A stretch of DNA of 64,000 nt from an uncultured Christensenella sp. (GTDB taxonomy: Bacteria > Bacillota > Clostridia > Christensenellales > Borkfalkiaceae). Made by a program: the position numbers and the translations under genes. The stretch covers positions 1 through 64,000 of the forward strand of contig CAJKUC010000001.1 in assembly GCA_905203015.1 (NCBI GenBank). The letters are read 5' to 3'. Positions within the stretch are counted from its first letter, which is position 1. The number at the start of each line of letters is the position of its first letter. Of the stretch, positions 1-7,319 are shown piece by piece. A model generated the notes under the pieces. It saw nothing but the letters and a program-made list of their open reading frames with translations, searched no databases and was not told where the DNA came from.

Positions 1-359
1 TCGTAGAGGGCTGGACGGTGAAACTGCCGGACGAAGTAACGGATAAACTGTGGAAACGCACGGACTACACGTGGCCCTGCACGTGGTTTACGCCGCGCGT
101 AACGGGCGAGGGAGCGTTCAGGAGCGCGTACGACGTAATGAATAACTGGGGCGCAAACCACGGCGCGATTTCTTACGGACATATCGGCGCAGACCTTATC
201 ACAATGTGTTCTATGCTGAGAATACCGGTGTGTATGCATAACGTAGACGAGAAAGACATTTATCGCCCCGCCGCGTGGAACGCGTTTGGAATGGACAAAG
301 AAGGGCAGGACTACCGCGCCTGCGTCGCCTACGGCCCGCTGTATAAAAATATACGGTAA
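1..359 (+). CDS. fucI: L-fucose isomerase, C-terminal part (runs off left edge)
   Basis: Last ~118 codons of an L-fucose isomerase, the cytoplasmic Mn2+-dependent enzyme that converts L-fucose to L-fuculose. The frame is already open at base 3, so the GTG at 18 is internal and the gene starts outside the window. The reading VEGWTV..LPDEV, then GANHG, GHIGAD, RIPVCMHN, GMDKEGQDYRAC and YGPLYK matches the FucI C-terminus end to end. The His in GANHG corresponds to E. coli His528, one of the three metal ligands. A T-tailed hairpin follows directly, so this is the last gene of its transcript. D-arabinose isomerase activity is common in this family and cannot be excluded. Confidence 0.95.
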   Translation, partial: VEGWTVKLPDEVTDKLWKRTDYTWPCTWFTPRVTGEGAFRSAYDVMNNWGANHGAISYGHIGADLITMCSMLRIPVCMHNVDEKDIYRPAAWNAFGMDKEGQDYRACVAYGPLYKNIR

Positions 360-380
360 CATATAATATAACAATAAAAA

Positions 381-419
381 AACAGAGATATTTTCGTAAC
401 GGAAAGTATCTCTGTTTTT
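381..419 (+). terminator. Rho-independent terminator after fucI
   Basis: AACAGAGATA (381-390) pairs with TATCTCTGTT (407-416), followed by a run of five T. It sits 22 bases after the fucI stop. Confidence 0.8.
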
Positions 420-528
420 ATGTATGGAGAAGAAGGCGCGGAATAGAGTGTCGGCAATAAGTAAAGAAGAAAAGTGTTGAACGAAAATTTGAAATAATGC
501 CGAATTATGATAGTAAATCTACAAAATA

Positions 529-537
529 TGTTATAAT
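529..537 (+). promoter_or_regulatory. Extended -10 promoter for the 600-1073 gene
   Basis: TG-N-TATAAT, an extended -10 element, lies 63 bases before the ATG. No good -35 hexamer is visible. The rest of the 360-599 gap holds only the fucI terminator and a GGAGGAG ribosome site just before 600. Confidence 0.45.
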
Positions 538-599
538 AGATTCGGAAAACGCGAACGCAGAATTTTAAAATTGAGGATAAAGCAAAAACGGAGGAGAAG

Positions 600-1073
600 A
601 TGAAAAAAGAAAGATTAAAAACCGAGCAAGAACGAGACGTGCTTTCGGTGATAAGATATCCAAAATGGTGCTTATATCTAGGCATAGGGGGAGGGGGATT
701 TAGTTTGTTTATGACGGCATTGTTCCTGTTGGGACCGGATCATATTTTTACTGATCCTGATTATGAAGTAAGGGTTGCTGCTTCTATACTATTTATTTTA
801 TTGATAATATGGGCAGTATGGCTTATATTGTTGCAATTAAATTGGAAAATAGAGATAAAAAAGGACGGATTTACATTTACGAATACATTTAAAAAGAAGA
901 AAACATATAAATTTGATGAAATAGAAGAAAGACAGTTAAGAGCGTGCTATCGATATTATCATAACGGTAAGCATATCGTATGTATTTCGATGCTTTTAGA
1001 TGATTTCTATATGCTGTCGGAGGCCATAGCGGCATACCGGGCAAAGAAGAAGAAAGAAGGCGAAATACAGTAA
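600..1073 (+). CDS. Small membrane protein with a PH-like tail, unknown function
   Basis: 157 residues. A charged N-terminus is followed by two membrane segments (about residues 25-47 and 60-82) with a short outside loop. A soluble C-terminal half of alternating strands (WKIEIKKDGF, FTNTFKKKKTYKFDEIEE) ends in a helix. This two-helix plus PH-like layout recurs in small Firmicutes proteins of unknown role, but I do not recognise the family. The start is supported by GGAGGAG just upstream. It is single-gene, bounded by terminators on both sides. Its AT-rich sequence and use of ATA and TTA codons differ from fucI and from the GH13 gene, so it may be a recent arrival. Confidence 0.7.
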   Translation: MKKERLKTEQERDVLSVIRYPKWCLYLGIGGGGFSLFMTALFLLGPDHIFTDPDYEVRVAASILFILLIIWAVWLILLQLNWKIEIKKDGFTFTNTFKKKKTYKFDEIEERQLRACYRYYHNGKHIVCISMLLDDFYMLSEAIAAYRAKKKKEGEIQ

Positions 1074-1104
1074 CAACCGGTAAAAAAATTTTAAGAGAAA
1101 GCCT

Positions 1105-1153
1105 AAAAAAGGCTGTCCGTTATTCTTTTTGCGATAACGGTACAGCCTTTTTT
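1105..1153. terminator. Bidirectional terminator between converging genes
   Basis: A six-A run plus GGCTGT.CCGTTAT pairs with ATAACGG.ACAGCC followed by six T. The A-run on one side and T-run on the other let it serve both the plus-strand gene ending at 1073 and the minus-strand gene ending at 1172. Confidence 0.85.
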
Positions 1154-1171
1154 AATACCAAAGATGAAATA

Positions 1172-2788
1172 TTATTCAATTATATCTTCCGTGTAAGAAT
1201 ACACTCTGATTTCAAAAGGACGGAACGATTCTGAGAAGGGCTCGGCGTCGGCATAATTCGATAATATCATATCGGCGCGGAAAGAGGAAAGATCGGGCAG
1301 AATCACGTTGTTCGGTTTATCGAAATTGACGGCGACAACGATCTTATTCTTTTCCAGCGCGCGTTCGTAAACGAAACAGCCGCCGTTTTTCGTAAGATCT
1401 TTGAACGAGCCGTATTTAATCGTATCGCCGGAATGACGAAGCGATAACACTTTTTTGTAAAAATCAAAAACGGATTTTTCCGAAGATTTGTCTTTTTCGA
1501 GGTTGATTTCGTCTGCTCTCGAAGGCATTTCCAGCCACGGCGTTCCGCTCGTGAAGCCGTGGGTTTTCGTTTCGTTCGTCCAGGCGACGGGGCGGCGCGT
1601 ATTATCGCGGCTGCCGTAATTGATTTCGGCGATCAGTTGTGCGTGCGTTTTTTTATGTTCGTTCTCGCGGTAGTAATTCACCGTTTCCACGTCGTTAAAG
1701 CAGGAAATATCGTTGTAGTGAGAATTAGCAGAACCGAACTCCTGCCCCTGATATATAAAAGGAATACCTTTCAGAAGATAAAACATTCCCGCGTAAGCGG
1801 TGGCGCACTCGTAACGTAATTCCTTATCGTTCCCGAGCCGCGAAATAAAAAACGGCTGATCGTGATTATCCGTAAATAAAATGTACGCAAGATCGTGCTT
1901 TTCGGTGAAATTCTGCCATTTCACCAGCACGTTTTTAATATCGTCGCCGCTATAAGGCGCGGGAGTGTATTTATCCGATCTCCCCAGCCCGATATGCTCG
2001 AACTGAAACACCGATTTCAGTTCGTTCCGATTTTTTCCGCAGATGTCGCAGATACTTTTCACGTCGGACTGACACTCGCCTACGGTGAAAAGATGTTTTA
2101 CTTCGTCTCTGCCGAACAACTGTCTGATGTATTCGTGAAGATGCGGTCCGTTCAGCATTTTGTTTGCGGAAAAATCTTTGGAAATAAAATCCAGCACGTC
2201 GCAGCGGAATCCGTCTACGCCGAGATTTGCCCAGAAATCCACGATGTCGCAACACTCCTGCCGCACTTTCGGATTTTCCCAGTTCAGATCGGGCTGCTGC
2301 ACGGCGAAAGAGTGAAGATAATATTCGTTCGTCGCGGCGTTGTATTCCCATGCGCTGCCGCCGAAACATGCCGTCCAGGCGGTGAGCGGTTTATCCGCCC
2401 AGATATAATAATCGTGATAGGGGTTGTTTTTCGACGAGCGGGCTTGTTTAAACCAGTAGTGTTCGGAAGAGGTGTGATTCACCACGAGATCCATGATGAT
2501 TTTAATGCCGTTTTTATGGAGTTCTTCCGCAAGTTTTTTCCAGTCGTCCAGCGTTCCGAATTCGTCCATGATATCGCGGTAATCCGCGATATCGTAGCCG
2601 TTGTCGTAATTCGGGCTTTTATAGCAGGGGCAGATCCACACGGCGTTTATGCCCAGTTCTTTCAGGTAGGGAATTTTTTCTCTGATTCCGTTCAGATCGC
2701 CGATCCCGTCACCGTTCGAGTCGTAAAAACTGCGCGGGTAAATCTGATACACCGCCCAATCGAGATAATCGTTTTTTGCTTCTTTCAT
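1172..2788 (-). CDS. GH13 alpha-glucosidase, oligo-1,6-glucosidase type
   Basis: Cytoplasmic GH13 glucosidase of about 538 residues, normal for the family, releasing glucose from the non-reducing end of short alpha-glucans. Signatures in order are VYQIYPRSF, DSNGDGIGDL, VVNHTS, QPDLN, GFRCDVLDF, GECQ and FTDNHDQ. Counting from the ATG at 2788, nucleophile Asp197, acid/base Glu238 and transition-state Asp310 are present. QPDLN is typical of subfamily GH13_31, and a Val after the nucleophile is the residue associated with alpha-1,6 rather than alpha-1,4 preference. I chose 2788 because AAGGTG lies 6 bases upstream and homologues start close to the DWAVYQIYPRSF block. An in-frame ATG at 2842, also with an AGGCGG site, would add 18 residues of unlikely sequence. 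It is transcribed alone, facing away from the next gene. Confidence 0.93.
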   Translation of the reverse strand: MKEAKNDYLDWAVYQIYPRSFYDSNGDGIGDLNGIREKIPYLKELGINAVWICPCYKSPNYDNGYDIADYRDIMDEFGTLDDWKKLAEELHKNGIKIIMDLVVNHTSSEHYWFKQARSSKNNPYHDYYIWADKPLTAWTACFGGSAWEYNAATNEYYLHSFAVQQPDLNWENPKVRQECCDIVDFWANLGVDGFRCDVLDFISKDFSANKMLNGPHLHEYIRQLFGRDEVKHLFTVGECQSDVKSICDICGKNRNELKSVFQFEHIGLGRSDKYTPAPYSGDDIKNVLVKWQNFTEKHDLAYILFTDNHDQPFFISRLGNDKELRYECATAYAGMFYLLKGIPFIYQGQEFGSANSHYNDISCFNDVETVNYYRENEHKKTHAQLIAEINYGSRDNTRRPVAWTNETKTHGFTSGTPWLEMPSRADEINLEKDKSSEKSVFDFYKKVLSLRHSGDTIKYGSFKDLTKNGGCFVYERALEKNKIVVAVNFDKPNNVILPDLSSFRADMILSNYADAEPFSESFRPFEIRVYSYTEDIIE

Positions 2789-2858
2789 TTTTTCACCTTG
2801 AATGATCGTTTTCGCCGCCGTTTCGCATCGCGCGGCATACATGGCTTATCCGCCTTTC

Positions 2859-2893
2859 TTTTATTATAAACGGAGAATTTTATTATAAACGGA
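2859..2893. repeat. Tandem 16-bp direct repeat upstream of the GH13 gene
   Basis: TTTTATTATAAACGGA occurs exactly twice, at 2859-2874 and 2878-2893 (19 bases start to start). On the minus strand each copy contains TATAAT, so the pair lies over the probable GH13 promoter. It could be twin -10 elements or a tandem operator. Confidence 0.5.
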
Positions 2894-3051
2894 AAATGGG
2901 AAAATAATAGAGGAGATGATATGATTTTTTTTAGATATCTTATTTTTCGGAAGATAAGAACTTACTAAAAAGAAATGATTTTTTCACTATCATTTATAAT
3001 ATTTTCAGGTATAATTGAAAGGAACGAAAAACATTCCGGGAGAAATGAACA

Positions 3052-3996
3052 ATGAAAAGTACCAATTCGTACGACGTTATCGTTATCGGAGGAGGAACGA
3101 AAGCGGAACGGCGAAAAAAACGCTATGAAGCGCAGTTTAATCCCTATATGTTCGCGTTTCTGGCGGAACGATTGCTGAGCGAAAACGGCGTGGATATTTT
3201 ATACGGCGGCATGCTTTCAAAAACGCATAAAAACAAACAGGGAAACAAGATTGCGGAAATCGACGTTACGACGCGCGCGGAAACGCTTTCTTTTACGGCG
3301 AAATCGTTTGTGGATTGTACGGGCGACGCAACGCTTTGCGCGTATGCGGGCGAAGATACCGCTTTATCGGAAAGAGGCAACGTTCTCGCCGCGTGGTATT
3401 ACGAAACGCGCGGAGGAGAGTACATGCTGAATATGCGGGGCAGCAAAGATAACGTGTATTCATCGCCGCTCGGAGAGGAAAAAACGTTCGTCGGGCTCGG
3501 CGCGGAAGAACTTTCGCGGGTGACGAAAATATCGCACGAAACGGTGTTGAACGATTTTCTGAAAAACGGAGAGGTCTCTCGTACGCATGCGCTTGCGGCG
3601 GTGAGTATGATTCCGCAGGTGAGAATGACGCGCAGATTGTGCGGCGCGGCAAATTTAAGAAAATCGGATGACGGAAAACTCATCTCCGCGAGCGCGGGAA
3701 CGTTCGGAAGTTGGAAATCGCGCGGACCCGCTTACGAATTCCCCATGGGCGCGCTGTACGGAAGAAAAATAAAAAATCTGTTTGCGGCGGGAAGGTGCGT
3801 ATCCGTGGAAGACGACGAAATGTGGGATATCGCTCGGGTGATTCCCGTTTGTGCCGTAACGGGTGAAGCGGCGGGCGTAATGGCGGCTTTATACGGCGAT
3901 ACGGGGGAAATCGAGCCTGAAAAAGTGCAGAGTACGCTTGTTTCGCGCGGCGTGAAAGTGCATATCGAAGATTGTCGCAAAGAAAAAAACGAATAA
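3052..3996 (+). pseudogene. FAD-dependent oxidoreductase with an internal in-frame deletion
   Basis: 314 residues resembling the FAD-dependent oxidoreductase family (PF12831 type, usually about 430-450 residues). The N-terminus begins properly with YDVIVIGGGT, the first strand and glycine turn of the FAD fold. It then jumps straight to KAERRKKRYEAQFNPY, a segment that belongs well downstream. The rest of the dinucleotide fold, roughly 80-95 residues, is missing near base 3099. Later parts are intact: SFVDCTGDATLCAYAG, the IPQVRMTRRL segment, and the second FAD-contacting stretch NLFAAGRCVS with its IPVCAVTGEAAGVMAAL helix. Without the rest of the fold FAD binding is doubtful. It may be a decaying gene or an assembly deletion. 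Confidence 0.75.
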
Positions 3997-4112
3997 ATAA
4001 AGCGCGGATGAAGCGTTTGTTTTTCAAGGCGTTTTAACGAATGCGATAAAATCAAAAAATAAGATTTCAAAAAAATACAATAAGTTTTGAACTATTTTAA
4101 TGAATAGCGTCA

Positions 4113-4121
4113 TGATATAAT
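4113..4121 (+). promoter_or_regulatory. Extended -10 promoter
   Basis: TG-A-TATAAT stands 83 bases before the GTG start at 4204. A TTGAAC lies 23 bases upstream, too far for a normal -35. It would drive the fused pair at 4204-5140 and the dehydratase genes behind it. Confidence 0.4.
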
Positions 4122-4203
4122 CAATCGCGAAAAATGTAATTCGTAAACGGCGACGGTTTCCGCAGCCGAAATTACGGTATTTTTTTGATAAAAGGAGAAA
4201 ATC

Positions 4204-4843
4204 GTGACGAGAAAACTGAAAAATACGTTAATAATCGTTCTGACGTTTATGATGACGCTCTGCGGAAGTTTTGCTTTCTCGGGGCTTCTGGCGCGCGCGG
4301 AACTCGTTTCGCCGAGCAAAGAGGGTGCGCAGACGCTGGTGTCGATCTATAAAAACGGCTTGCAATCCGGTATGGATCTGGTGTGGGGCACAGCCACGAC
4401 GGATCTCGGATACGTAAATTCTTCCGATACGCAGAACGAGGGAAAAACGCTTGCCGTGGATTGCACGCATGCGGCAAACACGGAATTTTATATCGACTTC
4501 GGAAAGGATTACGATATTTATACGGGCGCGGGATTTTCTTCCGAAACGCTTGAAAATTTCTACAAAAAGAGCGCGGTGGAATTCTGGATCAAACTCAACG
4601 ATACCCCCGCAAGTTTCTTTAATATTTATCTGTTCCAGTTGCGCGGGGAAGAATATGCTTCCGCGCCTGCGAATCAGCGGTACATCAGAAGCAACGTGCA
4701 ATTGAAATCGTATGTAGACGCAACGATTATCGGCGAATGGCAATACGTGCAGGTGCCTTTTACGGCATTTTCTTCCAACGGCGAATACGTCGACGAAAAC
4801 AACGTGAAAGTGAAAGATACGCCCGTGAATCTTGCCAAAGTGT
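4204..4843 (+). pseudogene. Secreted beta-sandwich protein, truncated
   Basis: Starts at GTG (4204) behind AAAGGAG. A signal peptide (about residues 1-32, hydrophobic core TLIIVLTFMMTLCGSFAF, end ARAEL) leads into a sandwich-like exported domain with FYIDFGKDYDIY, VEFWIKLND and EWQYVQVPFTAF, of the kind found in carbohydrate-binding modules. Recognisable sequence stops near residue 213 (DTPVNLAKV). The frame runs on to 5100, but what follows is arginine-rich out-of-frame reading of the next gene. The C-terminal part of the protein is therefore lost, joined to the tail of an unrelated metallo-beta-lactamase-fold gene. The binding role is a guess from fold character only. Confidence 0.65.
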
Positions 4844-5140
4844 GCGATCGGCGCGATTCTTTCGTGCGAGGGAAAAAATCTGTATATCACGGGAGATACG
4901 CTGTATGCCGAAAGGGTGTTCGACAGTCTGCCCGCAGAAAAGATCGACGCGCTGTTTTTGCCGATCAACGGCAAGGGAAACAACATGAACGCGGCGGACG
5001 CGGCGCGCTTTGCATGCAGAATCGGCGCGGAAATCGTGGTGCCCGTGCATTTCGGAATGTTCGACGATCTGACGGGACAAGAATTGCAATGCGAAAATAA
5101 AATCATACCGGAAATTTACAAGGAGATTGTACTGAAATGA
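4832..5140 (+). pseudogene. Metallo-beta-lactamase-fold hydrolase (UlaG-like lactonase type), C-terminal fragment
   Basis: A second frame opens at 4832-4841 and encodes about 100 residues matching the C-terminal third of UlaG-type metallohydrolases: AIGAILSCEGKNLYITGDTL, then ALFLPINGKGNNMNA and VVPVHFGMFDD. The TGDT aspartate and the VPVHF histidine are metal ligands of the family. The N-terminal HxHxDH part is absent, so the fragment cannot be active. Its stop overlaps the next start (ATGA at 5137), showing that the intact gene was the partner of the dehydratase. A lactonase feeding a sugar-acid dehydratase would make biochemical sense. Confidence 0.75.
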
Positions 5141-6297
5141 AAATTACCGATGTAAAAACGTTTGTGGTGGATTGCTTCCGCACCAACTGGGTGTTCGTGA
5201 AAGTGTATACCGACGAGGGAATTGCCGGCGTGGGCGAGGGTACGCTGGAATATAAAGAACATGCGCTCGAGGGCGCGGTGGAACATCTGAAAAATTACCT
5301 TCTGGGGAAAGATCCCCGCAATATCGAAAGGCTGTATCACGATATTTACCGCGACGCTTACTGGCGCGGCGGGGCGGTGTTGATGAGCGCGCTTTCCGCC
5401 GTGGAATGTGCGCTGTGGGATATTCTCGGGAAATCGCTCGGTGTACCCGTGTATACGCTTCTCGGCGGCAAAGCAAACGAAGATTGCCGCATTTACGTGA
5501 ACGGCTGGTTTGCGGGGGCGAAAACGCCTCGGGAATTTGCCGAAAAGGCGAAAATTGCCGTAAAAAAAGGCGTTACGGCGATGAAATGGGATCCGTTCGG
5601 AAAGAGTTATCTGCAAATTTCAAACGCCGATCTTACAAACGCGCTGGAATGCGTGGCGGCGGTGCGCGAGGCGGTGGGTGATAAAATCGATCTGCTGATA
5701 GAAGGGCACGGCAGATTCGACGTGCCTACAGGCATAAAAATAGCAAAAGAACTGGAACAATTCAAGCCGATGTGGTTTGAAGAGCCTGTTCCGCCGAATA
5801 ATCTCGAAGCGTTGAAAGCGGTACGGGATAAATCTCCCGTTGCGATCTCCGCAGGCGAAAGGCTGTATACGCGCTTCGATTACAACGAACTGTTCAGAAC
5901 GCGTGCCTGCGATTACATACAGCCGGATATATCGCATGCGGGCGGGATCATGGAACTGAAAAAGATTGCGGCGATCGCCGAGGCGAATTATATTCCGTTC
6001 GCGCCGCATAATCCCAGCGGACCCGTCGCCAATGCCGCGACGTTGCAACTTGCGGCGTGCTGCCCGAATTTCTGTATTCTCGAAATTATGTATTCCGACG
6101 TAGATTACCGTAAATACGTTACGAACGAAAATCTCGTATACGAAAACGGCAGAATCAGAATCGGCGATAAGCCGGGGCTGGGAATAGAACTCAACGAGGA
6201 AGAATGCCTGAAACACCCGTACGTCGAGCACAATTTAAGGCACTATACGGGCGCGCTGACGGATATTCGTCCGCCGAAAACGGAATTTTATTTCTGA
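5137..6297 (+). CDS. Sugar-acid dehydratase, mandelate racemase/enolase superfamily
   Basis: 386 residues, full length, cytoplasmic. The predicted reaction is removal of water from an aldonic acid to give a 2-keto-3-deoxy acid. The active site lines up with E. coli D-galactonate dehydratase at a constant offset of six: metal ligands Glu189 (Asp183 in the E. coli enzyme), Glu215 and Glu241, with acid/base His191 and His291. Visible motifs are LIEGHGRFD, MWFEEPVPPNN, ISAGERLYTR, QPDISHAGGI and APHNPSGP. The Asp-to-Glu change at the first ligand is tolerated elsewhere in the superfamily. The true substrate (galactonate, fuconate or another) cannot be read from sequence. It overlaps the lactonase fragment by 4 bases and lies 21 bases before an SDR gene, forming a pathway-like operon. 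Confidence 0.88.
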   Translation: MKITDVKTFVVDCFRTNWVFVKVYTDEGIAGVGEGTLEYKEHALEGAVEHLKNYLLGKDPRNIERLYHDIYRDAYWRGGAVLMSALSAVECALWDILGKSLGVPVYTLLGGKANEDCRIYVNGWFAGAKTPREFAEKAKIAVKKGVTAMKWDPFGKSYLQISNADLTNALECVAAVREAVGDKIDLLIEGHGRFDVPTGIKIAKELEQFKPMWFEEPVPPNNLEALKAVRDKSPVAISAGERLYTRFDYNELFRTRACDYIQPDISHAGGIMELKKIAAIAEANYIPFAPHNPSGPVANAATLQLAACCPNFCILEIMYSDVDYRKYVTNENLVYENGRIRIGDKPGLGIELNEEECLKHPYVEHNLRHYTGALTDIRPPKTEFYF

Positions 6298-6318
6298 AAA
6301 GAAGCAGAGGTGGCTATT

Positions 6319-7098
6319 ATGAAAAGATGGGCGTTGATAACGGGCGCGTGCGTGAATACGGGCGCGGCGATCGTTGAAAAATTTGCCTCGGAAGGCGAAA
6401 ACACGGTGTTTACGGGAAGAAACGAAGAACGGGTGCGGGAAGCGGAAGCGCGTTATCGGGCAAAATATCCCGAGGCGGAAATTATCGGGAAAACGCTGAA
6501 CGCGCTGGATAAAAACGGAAACGCGGACGAAACGGCGGTAAAAGATCTGTTTGCGGAACTGGAAAAACGGGGGATCTTTATATCAGATCTTATATTGAAC
6601 GCCGCGGATCTCGGCGTGGGATTCGATGCGCTGGAAAGTCCGCTCGCCGATTTTCAGCGAGTGATGAATACGAACGTTTCGTGGAATTTCTGCCTGATTC
6701 AAAGCGCCGCGGTACGCATGGCGAAAAACGGCGGAGGAAGCGTTACGTTCATCAATTCGAACACGGCGTACAGGGCGATCCCGAATCGGGCGGCATATTC
6801 CGCTTCCAAAGGCGGACAACTGGGGCTGATGCGGGCGCTTGCGCTCGATCTGGGAAAATACGGCATAAGGGTGAACGCCGTGTTACCCGGTATGATTCAT
6901 ACGGACAGAACAGATAAAAATCCCGGATTTTATAAGAACGTGCCGTCGGCGTTTTCGCCTCTCGGAACGATTGCGGAAGGATCGGATATAGCCGACGCGG
7001 TATGGTATTTTGCGGCGCACGCAAAAAACACTACGGGAGCCGAACTCGCCGTGGATTGCGGCAATATGATTCAGTTGTATCCGATTATCCCCGATTAA
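6319..7098 (+). CDS. SDR-family NAD(P)-dependent oxidoreductase
   Basis: About 259 residues, the classical SDR length. The sequence shows the cofactor turn TGACVNTG near residue 8, the NAAD motif in place of NNAG, the catalytic Ser in FINSNT, YSASK with the active Tyr and Lys, and the VLPGMIHT segment after it. The ATG at 6319 is preferred over GTG 6310 because AGAGGTGG lies five bases before it. Downstream of a sugar-acid dehydratase it could oxidise the keto-deoxy acid, as in L-fuconate breakdown, or interconvert hexuronate and hexonate. That role is inference from position. It ends its transcript at a hairpin. Confidence 0.88.
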   Translation: MKRWALITGACVNTGAAIVEKFASEGENTVFTGRNEERVREAEARYRAKYPEAEIIGKTLNALDKNGNADETAVKDLFAELEKRGIFISDLILNAADLGVGFDALESPLADFQRVMNTNVSWNFCLIQSAAVRMAKNGGGSVTFINSNTAYRAIPNRAAYSASKGGQLGLMRALALDLGKYGIRVNAVLPGMIHTDRTDKNPGFYKNVPSAFSPLGTIAEGSDIADAVWYFAAHAKNTTGAELAVDCGNMIQLYPIIPD

Positions 7099-7139
7099 AA
7101 TATTTGTGCCGCGTGTCGTACCGCGGTACAAAATGAGAT

Positions 7140-7181
7140 AAACCGCTTTTGTGCAGATTTTGCGCGGAAGCGGTTTGTTTT
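7140..7181 (+). terminator. Terminator after the dehydratase-SDR operon
   Basis: AAACCGCTT (7140-7148) pairs with AAGCGGTTT (7168-7176), followed by GTTTT. Confidence 0.7.
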
Positions 7182-7249
7182 AACGCGCAAAAATGTTTAT
7201 CGCACGGAAAAAATGCCTTTTTCGCTGCGCGTTTCTTTGCAAATTATTC

Positions 7250-7278
7250 TTGACAATATCCGCGGGATATGTTATACA
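7250..7278 (+). promoter_or_regulatory. Promoter for the M60 peptidase gene
   Basis: TTGACA (7250-7255), a 17-base spacer, then TATACA (7273-7278). It lies 42 bases upstream of the ATG at 7320. Confidence 0.8.
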
Positions 7279-7319
7279 TATTATGCCGAAATCAAAGAAA
7301 TTCCGTAGGGTGAAAAGAT

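Noticed and set aside
1895..2869. 324-codon plus-strand frame opposite the GH13 gene
   Set aside because: It is the mirror of a well-supported minus-strand GH13 gene and has no domain or ribosome site.
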